Shown here one piece after another: positions 52,392-60,366 of a stretch of 64,000 nucleotides of DNA. This stretch comes from an uncultured Prevotellaceae bacterium (GTDB lineage Bacteria; Bacteroidota; Bacteroidia; Bacteroidales; Bacteroidaceae). The notes beneath the pieces were generated by a model. It did no database searches and had not been told where the DNA came from. It saw only the letters and a list, made by a program, of their open reading frames with translations. How positions within the stretch are numbered: position 1 is the stretch's first letter; every line of letters starts with the position of its first letter. The DNA is taken from assembly GCA_900316285.1 (NCBI GenBank), contig ONCG01000011.1, positions 34,351-98,350 on the forward strand, in the 5' to 3' direction. The translations under genes were made by a program, and so were the position numbers.

Positions 52392-54005
52392 ATGCCTACA
52401 ATACCAAATATAAGAACTTCCGTTGAGAACAAAGATGTTCTTGTTCTGGATAGTCACGCAAAGAATGGTACCTTTGAAAGGGATGCCAGAGGCCGACTAA
52501 TTGCGTACACTGGAGGTTTCTCTGTCGTTTTCCCTTACAGAACCACTAGTGGAGAAAAATGGGCTTTCCGCTGTTGGCATTCTGATATCAAGAATTCAAA
52601 GAAACGCTACGAAACAATTTCTGACGCAATCAAAAAGGCGAACTTAAGTTTCTTGTGTGAGTTTCAGTACATTGATAAAGGTATCAATGTGGAAGGTAAC
52701 ATCTATCCCACGACTAGAATGAGATGGATTGATGGCATTACGATTAAGGATTATATCTGTCAAAACCAAAATTCCAAAGACCTCTTAATTGCGCTTGCTG
52801 ACAATTTCCTCAAAATGACACGAGCATTACATGCTCAGGCTTTGGCACATGGAGATTTGCAGCATGGAAACATTCTAGTTGATAGGAACCATCAACTTTA
52901 CCTTGTAGATTATGATTCGTTCTATTGCCCACAGTTGAAAGGAGAAGCTGACACAGTAACAGGTCTTGCCGATTATCAACATCCAGCCCGAATAAGCAAT
53001 AAATCCGTCTCTGAGAAATTAGATTATTTCTCGGAACTGATAATATATCTTAGCATTCTCGCCATTGCGGAAGCCCCCTCTCTGGTTGATAAATATAAGG
53101 TCGCTGATGCCGACCGTCTCCTTTTCTCTAAAGAAGATTTTGTGGACATAAAGAATGCACCAATATACAAAGACATCTACTCTCTTGGGAATGAATTCTC
53201 ACGAATGTTGGCAGTATTAGAAGATTTTCTTGGTCATAGTAGTATTGATGATTTAGTCCCTTTCGAATCTTGTTTGTTATATCAAAAGGTTTCTTTCACT
53301 GTATCAACGACCAAAGCCGTTCGAAATACCCAATCTATTGAATTGGTCTGGGATGTTCCTTTTGATGCCGATATTTTTCTCCGCAAAGGTAATGATATTG
53401 CTATTCAACAATGCGAGAAACATGGGACATTTACTACAACTCTTTCAGAAAGCACAACTTTTGAATTGTCAATAAAGACATTCGACGGCCAAGTAATAAA
53501 GAAAGGAATCGCTATCGCTGTCTTTGACGAATGTGAAATAGAGTTCACTGCTGACAAATACTATGTATTTCCGACAATACCCGTCAAACTCTCATGGAAA
53601 GTTAAGAACGCCAAAAAGGTGTGGTTAGAAGATGAGGAAATTGCGTCTTCTGGAACTAGAATCATTGAACCCAAGAAAGCAATGGTATGTGTCTTGTCGG
53701 CAGAAGATGAGTTCGGAAAGAAGGAACAGCGAATTGAAATTGGGATGTTGCCCATTCCACAAGTAAAATCACTTCTCGTACCTACCCCAAATATCGTCAA
53801 TAACATGTCTGTCACTATAAAGCAACCAAGGTATAAAACTAGCGTATCGTTCCCCAAAATATCTATAGGGATGGTGACAGCTGAAATACCCAAAGTTCCT
53901 TCTCTTAAGGATATAGGTCTAAATGTGGAACTATCACCTCCACTTCCACGATTTTGCTTAAAACAATCAATTCAAAACATATTCAATCATATAACAAAAA
54001 AGTAA
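52392..54005 (+). CDS. Protein kinase-like protein 2 with Ig-like C-terminal domains
   Basis: A 537-residue paralogue of the preceding gene. Kinase-like domain residues 1 to about 295: KWAFRCWHSDI (again Arg at the beta-3 position), LAHGDLQHGNILV and LVDYDSFY. Then two beta-rich, Ig-like segments (IELVWDVPFDADIFLRKGND..., and VFPTIPVKLSWKVKNAKKVWLEDEEI...), and a Pro-rich end (VPTPNI, SPPLPRF). No membrane segment is seen. It follows kinase 1 without a gap; the following DUF4407 gene starts 2 bp after its stop. Confidence 0.82.
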   Translation: MPTIPNIRTSVENKDVLVLDSHAKNGTFERDARGRLIAYTGGFSVVFPYRTTSGEKWAFRCWHSDIKNSKKRYETISDAIKKANLSFLCEFQYIDKGINVEGNIYPTTRMRWIDGITIKDYICQNQNSKDLLIALADNFLKMTRALHAQALAHGDLQHGNILVDRNHQLYLVDYDSFYCPQLKGEADTVTGLADYQHPARISNKSVSEKLDYFSELIIYLSILAIAEAPSLVDKYKVADADRLLFSKEDFVDIKNAPIYKDIYSLGNEFSRMLAVLEDFLGHSSIDDLVPFESCLLYQKVSFTVSTTKAVRNTQSIELVWDVPFDADIFLRKGNDIAIQQCEKHGTFTTTLSESTTFELSIKTFDGQVIKKGIAIAVFDECEIEFTADKYYVFPTIPVKLSWKVKNAKKVWLEDEEIASSGTRIIEPKKAMVCVLSAEDEFGKKEQRIEIGMLPIPQVKSLLVPTPNIVNNMSVTIKQPRYKTSVSFPKISIGMVTAEIPKVPSLKDIGLNVELSPPLPRFCLKQSIQNIFNHITKK

Positions 54006-54007
54006 CA

Positions 54008-55222
54008 ATGGAAGCAAACAATATATCCAACAACAAAGAAGAGAAAATTGAATGGGGCGGCTGGCTTAATGAATTTTTGTGGATATGCGCTGGCTCAAAT
54101 CGTGAAGTCCTACGGCAGTGCCCAACTGATTATGCAAAGTATGCAGGTATTGGTGGTACGATTCTGTTTACGGCCCTTATGGCAATGCTATCTGGAGGAT
54201 ACGCTCTGTATTTCGTTTTTGAGAGTGTACCAAAAGCAATTGCGTTCGGTATCTTTTGGGGCATGCTCATTTTCAATCTAGACAGATTCATTGTCAATAC
54301 GATGTATTCCGACGGTAAGGTTACGATTAGTTGGCGAGAGTTTTACAGTGGCTTGCCACGTATTATTATGGCAATCTTCTTGGGAATTGTCATTTCTACT
54401 CCTTTGGAAATGAAGATTTTTGAGGATAGAATAAACTCTCAGCTTGTCAAGGACAATATTGAGCGAACAAATGCTTCACGAGCAAAGATAGACGAAGGTA
54501 ACAAACCACTCTCCGACCGTAGGAATCTTTTGGAACAACAGCAAGCAGAGATTCAAGACAGATTGGCCAAAGCCAATGAAGAACTCAAAAAAGAAGGAGA
54601 AGGAAGTGCGTTAAGTGGAAAAGCCGGTCATGGTCAAATCTATAAGGATAAAGAGCAGAACATGAAAGCCATTGAAAAGGAGTTGGCAATGTGGAATAGT
54701 TCTCATCAGCAGGAATTGGAAGATCTCAGAGAACAGATTAAAATCAATAGAGACAAGGGCAATGCAGATATTTCAGAAGGCAACCACGAAAATGGTTTTT
54801 GTGTGCGGTATGAAGCTTTCTCTAATGTGAAAAAAGAAAATTTTGCACTCAGCGTAGTCTCTTTAGTCATTATGCTTCTTTTCATCATCATAGAGACGGC
54901 TCCCACATTTTTTAAGATGATGATAGCATCAGGACCATATGATGACTATCTCCGCGCCGAAATGCATCGAGTGCGCGTCTTGTCTGACAAAAGAATCTCC
55001 GACCTGAATGATGAGGTTAACACCGAAGTCCAGATTTCCACTCAAAAGAACAAGGAACGCTTGGCTGCAGAAGCTCTTGCCAATAAAGAATTAATGGAGA
55101 GAATCGCCAAGGCACAGGCAGAGCTTCTTCAGACCGCAATAGATAAATGGCGAGAGGAAGAACTTGCCAAGATTAACGAGAATCCATCAATGTATATTCA
55201 ATCAAATACAACGAATTCATAA
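54008..55222 (+). CDS. DUF4407 membrane protein with coiled coil
   Basis: A 404-residue protein from the ATG at 54008 (an in-frame codon 54 bp earlier overlaps the upstream gene and is less likely). DUF4407 features: the start WGGWLNEFLWICAGSN, three membrane segments in the first 130 residues, a long charged coiled coil (residues about 160-265), a fourth membrane segment (FALSVVSLVIMLLFIIIETAPTFF), and a cytoplasmic coiled-coil tail. The role of DUF4407 is not known; as the only multi-pass membrane protein of this operon's core it may be the membrane sensor or effector. Confidence 0.85.
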   Translation: MEANNISNNKEEKIEWGGWLNEFLWICAGSNREVLRQCPTDYAKYAGIGGTILFTALMAMLSGGYALYFVFESVPKAIAFGIFWGMLIFNLDRFIVNTMYSDGKVTISWREFYSGLPRIIMAIFLGIVISTPLEMKIFEDRINSQLVKDNIERTNASRAKIDEGNKPLSDRRNLLEQQQAEIQDRLAKANEELKKEGEGSALSGKAGHGQIYKDKEQNMKAIEKELAMWNSSHQQELEDLREQIKINRDKGNADISEGNHENGFCVRYEAFSNVKKENFALSVVSLVIMLLFIIIETAPTFFKMMIASGPYDDYLRAEMHRVRVLSDKRISDLNDEVNTEVQISTQKNKERLAAEALANKELMERIAKAQAELLQTAIDKWREEELAKINENPSMYIQSNTTNS

Positions 55223-55231
55223 GTACGAACC

Positions 55232-55648
55232 ATGCCTATTCCAAAGATTTATAAAGAGTTATGCTTTGATTTTCTTGTCTCATACTCGGACTTGGCAACC
55301 ATTAGGACTAATGAAGAATTGGATAAGAAAAAGAAAGGTCTATCAAGGAATGTTATAAAGATTATACCCTATAAAGAAATTACATTGCTCACCAAAAAAG
55401 AACTCCAAACATATAAAGGGAACTATTTGACAGGGGAATGCATTCTCTGCACTCAGTGGGATAAGTGTTCTAAACCAATAGCGCTTTTACGGCATCTTAG
55501 GAATGCCATTGCTCATGGCTGCATCCGTCAAAATGGGAAATACTTTGAGTTGGAAGATTGGGATGACGACAAGAAAACCAACATAACTGCATTAGGAAAG
55601 TTTGACAAGATTCGGATAAAGCGTATATTAGAACTGTTCAAAACATAA
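55232..55648 (+). CDS. HEPN-motif protein
   Basis: A 138-residue protein whose centre reads PIALLRHLRNAIAHGCIRQNGKYFELEDWD. RNAIAH fits the R-x4-H signature of HEPN RNases, and the surrounding order resembles the small HEPN family of plasmid protein p136 type. HEPN proteins are frequent RNA-cleaving effectors in defence. Residues before the motif have two Cys (GECILCTQWDKC), possibly structural. It follows the DUF4407 gene with a 9-bp gap. The RNase role is an inference from the motif. Confidence 0.7.
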   Translation: MPIPKIYKELCFDFLVSYSDLATIRTNEELDKKKKGLSRNVIKIIPYKEITLLTKKELQTYKGNYLTGECILCTQWDKCSKPIALLRHLRNAIAHGCIRQNGKYFELEDWDDDKKTNITALGKFDKIRIKRILELFKT

Positions 55649-55665
55649 TTAGTTTTTGATACAAA

Positions 55666-55848
55666 ATGACTATGGGAAAGAAATCATCACCCATCCCAGG
55701 CCTTAGTTTCTCATGGAAACGAGCATTGGGAATAACGAAAGTAAAGCAGAATATAAGTCGCGCTACTGGCGTACCTATGTCTAAGGCTGGAATGGAACGC
55801 AAAATTGGAAATTCCATCATCAGGTTTCTTACAAAAGGAATTAGATAA
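55666..55848 (+). CDS. Small basic protein (60 aa)
   Basis: Sixty residues, strongly basic, with FSWKRALGITKVKQNISRATGVPMSKAGMERKIG in the middle. Short proteins of this type (SWKRA-G-T, then TGIP-T, then GR/ERK) occur widely in accessory regions of Bacteroidetes and other phyla; I know of no assigned function. The position in the operon (17 bp after the HEPN-motif gene) and the family resemblance support a real gene. It could bind nucleic acid. Confidence 0.7.
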   Translation: MTMGKKSSPIPGLSFSWKRALGITKVKQNISRATGVPMSKAGMERKIGNSIIRFLTKGIR

Positions 55849-55958
55849 CGGGATTTCGTACAATAATAATGCAACTTCATACAATAGGACTTTAATGGAC
55901 ACTGATTTTCAAAAATAGTTATTATTTTTGCTGTTGCAAACCAATAAACAAATGTATC

Positions 55959-57707
55959 ATGGGAATCTTTAAAAAACTTTTCAAGAAAAAAGGGGACAAT
56001 AAGGAATCTGACGCTGTATCTTCAAATCTTTATGATGAAGAGTTACATCAGATAGAGGAAAACTATAACCAAGGTTTTATAAGCCAAGAGGAGTATGATT
56101 TTCAGTTTGGCTTGTGTTCGAAATGGAGTAAATCTCCATTGCCATGCAATGGATTTCATGTTGTAGAAAAAGGAACTTTTGGAGATAGTGACTTGTATAA
56201 CATTTCCATTCGTGTTGGAAAATTTATTTCGAGCCTGTTCACTACAAATGGTGAACTTGATCCTGATTTTTGTTGGCTGAAATCTGTTGCGACTCGCCCT
56301 TGCTTCCATCATCTATGCTTCACCTATAAGAAAACCGTATATAGTTGCCTTATTGGAGTGGTTACCGACGAAGGAGGAGTGTCTGTGTCGGAACAAGACA
56401 AACGTAATTTCTTCAATGAAGTATTAAGCAATTGCTTATATCCATGCATTATTCCTATCAATCAAGATGGAGATATATACGATGAAAAAGCCCCAATACT
56501 GGACGCGAAATCACTTCAACCGATAAACTTCAATGAACAAGAAGAATTTGTTCCATCCGTCATGACTAAGTATGAACTTTATGCTCGTGCGCTCAATGAG
56601 GTCTTTATGTATTTGGCAGATAGGGGATGTTCGAAAATTGCTATTTGTGACATTCAGGGACTAACTCCTTCGCTATGGTTTAATGACGAGAAAGGAAACC
56701 ACTCTTATGTCATTATTCGATCTATACCTGCAGGCATGGAAGAGATGCCTTATGAATTCAATAAGGACTTGGTTGAATATTACATAAACGACAAAGGCTA
56801 TTTCGTTAATTTGTTGTGGAATAATCTGCTTGGTAACAATGGTGATTTCAAAGACAAAAGAATCTATAAAAACGGGTCATATATTCATAACAAGATTGAA
56901 CTTGAACCGCTTGCCCCTATAGAAGTCTTTGAACATAACCACCCACATTTCACCTTTACTTCAAAGGAATTACACAAGGTCAAAGTTGATGACACTTGGG
57001 ATTCCTCTTTAGAAGATATTTCCGAACAGGAAAAAATACGATATAAGATCTATAAGCACATAGGCGAATTAAAACGGGGAGATAGTTTTGATGCAGAGGA
57101 TATCTTTGGTAAAGGTAACGTAACAGTCGATGAGTACATGGAATATCTAAAAGTAACAGCAAGGTTGATAAATCCATATCCATATTATGAATCTCAGGAG
57201 GAGTTGGAAAAAGCCATTTCTGAAGTAAAAAACAATGATGCTGGTACCATGTACAGAATCGCAAACACTTTCCTCGGTAGTAATAATTTCGAAGAAGCGT
57301 TTAAATGGTACTCAAAGGCAGCCGATAAAGGCGATACCGATGCTCTCTGCAGACTTGCAGGAGCCTACAAATATGGTCACGGCGTTGAAAAAGATATGGA
57401 GCATACTTTGCAGTTATACAAAAAGGCAATTTCTATTGATGGAAATGCTGACGCACTGCTTGATCTTGGTCTATGTTACCTAAAAGGTGAAGGTGTTCCT
57501 CAAAATTATTCACATGGTTTCTTCCTAATGGAGCGATCTGCCAAACAAGGTAACATGATGGCACAGTATAACATGGGTGTGCTTTATAAAGATGGCATAG
57601 GTGTAGAGCCGAATATGGAAGAAGCATTTCGATGGTTTCACTTAAGTGCCGCACAAGGTTATGAACAAGCTATTGAGTTCTTGAATAGATATAAGCAAGG
57701 AAATTAA
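55959..57707 (+). CDS. Sel1-repeat protein
   Basis: A 582-residue protein. The first 420 residues have no family that I recognise; they begin with a Lys-rich stretch (MGIFKKLFKKKGDNK). The C-terminal 155 residues contain four Sel1-like repeats, for example AFKWYSKAADKGDTDALCRLAGAYKYG, LLDLGLCYLKGEGVPQNYSHGF and AQYNMGVLYKDGIGVEPNMEEAFRWF. Sel1 repeats mediate protein contacts. It follows the small basic gene after a 110-bp gap that shows no clear terminator, so it may be part of the same operon. Confidence 0.8.
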   Translation: MGIFKKLFKKKGDNKESDAVSSNLYDEELHQIEENYNQGFISQEEYDFQFGLCSKWSKSPLPCNGFHVVEKGTFGDSDLYNISIRVGKFISSLFTTNGELDPDFCWLKSVATRPCFHHLCFTYKKTVYSCLIGVVTDEGGVSVSEQDKRNFFNEVLSNCLYPCIIPINQDGDIYDEKAPILDAKSLQPINFNEQEEFVPSVMTKYELYARALNEVFMYLADRGCSKIAICDIQGLTPSLWFNDEKGNHSYVIIRSIPAGMEEMPYEFNKDLVEYYINDKGYFVNLLWNNLLGNNGDFKDKRIYKNGSYIHNKIELEPLAPIEVFEHNHPHFTFTSKELHKVKVDDTWDSSLEDISEQEKIRYKIYKHIGELKRGDSFDAEDIFGKGNVTVDEYMEYLKVTARLINPYPYYESQEELEKAISEVKNNDAGTMYRIANTFLGSNNFEEAFKWYSKAADKGDTDALCRLAGAYKYGHGVEKDMEHTLQLYKKAISIDGNADALLDLGLCYLKGEGVPQNYSHGFFLMERSAKQGNMMAQYNMGVLYKDGIGVEPNMEEAFRWFHLSAAQGYEQAIEFLNRYKQGN

Positions 57708-57712
57708 GTGCC

Positions 57713-58822
57713 ATGGTAAAGAAAACTATCATAAGCATAATTTTCGTTGTTGCGTGGCTTTTCTTCGCGACGCTGTTCTACAAGACTATATGTGTTGTAC
57801 TGCTTTTCTTTGTTTGGCGGAAGGTGTTGGCCGAGAAAATTCCTAAGCGTTACAGGAAATGGAGTATACGGGCAATATGGCTAAGTCTGGCATTTACCTT
57901 ATGGATAGCTATGCCGCGCTACCGTATTAATTCAGGCGACAGGGTGCGATTGCTTTACATCGACAAGGAGGGCAATACGCTGCAACCGCCCATCAGTCAT
58001 TGGCTGTTGAGCACATTCCTGCCTGAGGAAGAAATCGTGAATGTTGGCATTACGGGGATTCGTTTTACTGCGCCACTCATCAAAGAAGTGGGAATAGGCA
58101 CATCGCTTATCAATCAGGCTCAACACGACATCGAGAGTGGAAAGATTAACAATTTCTTTAAGCCCTACAAGCGTCTAGGGCTTGACAATCCAATTTCGGG
58201 GGTGTATTCACAAGTGTTCAATGAGAAATTGGGTACAAATTATAATGCCTTCTACCTCTGCGAACCGAAGCACTATGACAGCAACAAGGCTTATCCGCTT
58301 ATAGTATTCTGCCATGGTTATTTGGGCAACTGGCAGCTGTATCAAGGATTGTGGAAAGATCTTGATGGTGCAATCGTAGCCAGCATCGGCACACGCGACC
58401 TGAGCGGCATCTTCGGTCAGCAGGACGTAAACAATGTGCTTGATTTCTACGTCCCAATGTTGGAACGCATGGGGTATAAGATAGATACATCGCAAATACA
58501 TCTAATGGGACTATCGAATGGTGGCTCTGCCATCAGTGCCGCCATGCATTCACGCCATGTAATGGATTTCAAGAGCATTACATCAATATCCTGCAATCTC
58601 GAAGGACTGTGCCGTGTACCTTGCCAAGTAAACCTTATCGGTGGTGGACAGGATAATTCCTCAAAGAGAATGCCATCGCAATATCGCGAGCTGAAGCGCA
58701 TGAATGTGGATGTCGCACTGTATTTTGATGAAGATGAAAACCATTACATTATGGTTAACCAAAGAGAGCAAATCCTTGATTTCCTAAAAGAACGTATGAA
58801 TTTCCAGTTGGCTGAACTATGA
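57713..58822 (+). CDS. Membrane-anchored alpha/beta hydrolase
   Basis: A 369-residue protein with two or three hydrophobic segments in the first 70 residues, then an alpha/beta-hydrolase domain: LIVFCHGYLGNW near residue 200 (oxyanion region), HLMGLSNGGSAIS with the nucleophile Ser near residue 265, and a late DEDENHYIMV that supplies candidate Asp and His. The hydrolase part would be outside the cytoplasm if the N-terminal helices insert as expected. It starts 5 bp after the Sel1 gene and overlaps the next gene by 4 bp. The substrate is unknown. Confidence 0.78.
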   Translation: MVKKTIISIIFVVAWLFFATLFYKTICVVLLFFVWRKVLAEKIPKRYRKWSIRAIWLSLAFTLWIAMPRYRINSGDRVRLLYIDKEGNTLQPPISHWLLSTFLPEEEIVNVGITGIRFTAPLIKEVGIGTSLINQAQHDIESGKINNFFKPYKRLGLDNPISGVYSQVFNEKLGTNYNAFYLCEPKHYDSNKAYPLIVFCHGYLGNWQLYQGLWKDLDGAIVASIGTRDLSGIFGQQDVNNVLDFYVPMLERMGYKIDTSQIHLMGLSNGGSAISAAMHSRHVMDFKSITSISCNLEGLCRVPCQVNLIGGGQDNSSKRMPSQYRELKRMNVDVALYFDEDENHYIMVNQREQILDFLKERMNFQLAEL

Positions 58823-59268
58823 GAAGAATAAAGCGCTTGGCAATAATCGCAATATTTCTGGTTGCAGTTTTCTTCACATGGTCTCAATGCTACACGTTTG
58901 ACGTGAAGAAAGCAACTACCCATCTGACCGATCATGGGCGCAATAAAAGCATCCATTGTTGCGCGTGGTACACAATGAGGGCATTACAAGCTGGTGGTTG
59001 TCCCGCCATCATCCTTCCTGCTCAATGGTATAAGTATTTCATGCCTTTAGTGCAATTTGAGGAAGTGGCATCAGAAGGATATTCGCCACAGGCTGGTGAT
59101 GTTGTTGTGTTTGAACGTCCCAAAAGTAGAAGTTGGAAGAAGATTTCTGGTTGGTGGGGACATGTGGCCATGTACAATGGAGAGCAATGGGTTAGTGATT
59201 TCAAACAAAAGCGGATGAGTCCATATAGGCAACAGGTTCCGTATCGTTTGTATAGGTACAAAAAGTAA
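58819..59268 (+). CDS. CHAP/NlpC-like putative amidase
   Basis: A 149-residue protein with an N-terminal membrane or signal segment (LAIIAIFLVAVFFTWSQ). HCCAWYTMRALQAGG holds a candidate nucleophile Cys (residues 50-51), and GDVVVFERP followed by WWGHVAMYNGEQWVSDF gives the catalytic His, the order seen in CHAP and NlpC/P60 amidases that cut peptidoglycan peptides. Its start codon overlaps the hydrolase stop (ATGA). It could be a lysis effector or a wall-remodelling enzyme carried with the defence cargo. Confidence 0.72.
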   Translation: MRRIKRLAIIAIFLVAVFFTWSQCYTFDVKKATTHLTDHGRNKSIHCCAWYTMRALQAGGCPAIILPAQWYKYFMPLVQFEEVASEGYSPQAGDVVVFERPKSRSWKKISGWWGHVAMYNGEQWVSDFKQKRMSPYRQQVPYRLYRYKK

Positions 59269-59371
59269 GTGCTAAAATTTTAAAGACATGAACATTTTTC
59301 TATTTTGGTGGTTTTGACTACCACTATCACTTTTTTTTATTGGCTTAATATCCTATGTTGTTGCCTAATTA

Positions 59372-60268
59372 ATGCACAAGGAAAAGATTGCAAATGTAAG
59401 TTTGTGCTTTATGAGTTGGATGACATTGTCATTTCTTTTTCCATCAATGGCGAAAAAGAATGGTGTCATTAAGAGCTGGTGGCTTGCCATCTTTCTAATG
59501 CTTATCTCACCAGCAGCAATAGCGACATATTATGTCGTAGCAACATTAGGTTTTGGGATTAGTACTTATAGACTTAAGGATCTAAAATTCACAGACGAAC
59601 AGAGTTTAGTATCCCTTACGGGACTTCGGTCTATTCCTGAATATGAATATTTTAATAATTCTTACGATTATTGGTATGGAATACACTATGTTAGATATAA
59701 GTTCAAAGAAGAACCTAACATAAGCTTTTTCCAAGAAATAGAGGAGTTAAGAACACAAAAAGATAATATGTTTTGGTCATTAGATACATTGAGTCTTGAT
59801 GAAGACAAACAATTCTTTGGCTCCGATTCTATTTACGTCTATTCCAGAGGATGGGAAGGTATATATATTCAAACGCCTTCAACAGAAATGCCCGAAAATG
59901 TTGACATAAAATTATTCATTGGTAAAAAGGGATTTGTCTGCAAGTATTCAGAATATATCAACCGAACTTTTGACAGTTTTGGGCATAGAGACAGTATCAG
60001 CACTTTGACTGGAGTGCAATTCCCTTCGTATAAAAACATTGATTGTCATTATTATCCGTGTGGCCCTGATTGGTCAGAAGAATGGGTTATTCAACTTGAC
60101 GAACTCCCTAACAAAGAATTTATTCGTCAGATTAAATCAGCACCTAATTGGGAACAATTGAAAGATGGAAGCTACAAATTTGAGAAAGAGCATCCTGGAC
60201 AATTGTTTGAAACAATCTACATAAGGGAAGGAAGTAGAATAGTGAATGCCTCTTGTTGGACAATGTAA
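59372..60268 (+). CDS. Membrane protein of unknown function
   Basis: A 298-residue protein with two hydrophobic helices near the N-terminus (residues about 9-27 and 35-60), followed by a soluble, aromatic-rich domain with many Tyr and Asp residues. No family is recognised. It is separated by 103 bp from the CHAP-like gene, with no obvious terminator, and is followed by a strong hairpin terminator, so it may be the last gene of the plus-strand operon or an independent cargo gene. The domain looks extracytoplasmic. Confidence 0.65.
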   Translation: MHKEKIANVSLCFMSWMTLSFLFPSMAKKNGVIKSWWLAIFLMLISPAAIATYYVVATLGFGISTYRLKDLKFTDEQSLVSLTGLRSIPEYEYFNNSYDYWYGIHYVRYKFKEEPNISFFQEIEELRTQKDNMFWSLDTLSLDEDKQFFGSDSIYVYSRGWEGIYIQTPSTEMPENVDIKLFIGKKGFVCKYSEYINRTFDSFGHRDSISTLTGVQFPSYKNIDCHYYPCGPDWSEEWVIQLDELPNKEFIRQIKSAPNWEQLKDGSYKFEKEHPGQLFETIYIREGSRIVNASCWTM

Positions 60269-60300
60269 GTTAATATTGTAGATTCGACTGAATGAAATAA

Positions 60301-60360
60301 CCATATGATACAATGCGCTCCAAAGTACAGAATTTGCACTTTGGAGCGATTGCTATATGG
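60301..60360. terminator. Bidirectional terminator before the relaxase gene end
   Basis: Perfect 11-bp arms CGCTCCAAAGT (60316-60326) and ACTTTGGAGCG (60338-60348), extended outward by CCATAT...ATATGG. It separates the plus-strand operon from the converging mob gene. Confidence 0.85.
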
Positions 60361-60366
60361 GGTCAA

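Noticed and set aside
55959-57707. Reading the first 420 residues of the Sel1 protein as a nuclease or kinase domain
   Set aside because: No catalytic motif could be found by eye, so no function was assigned.
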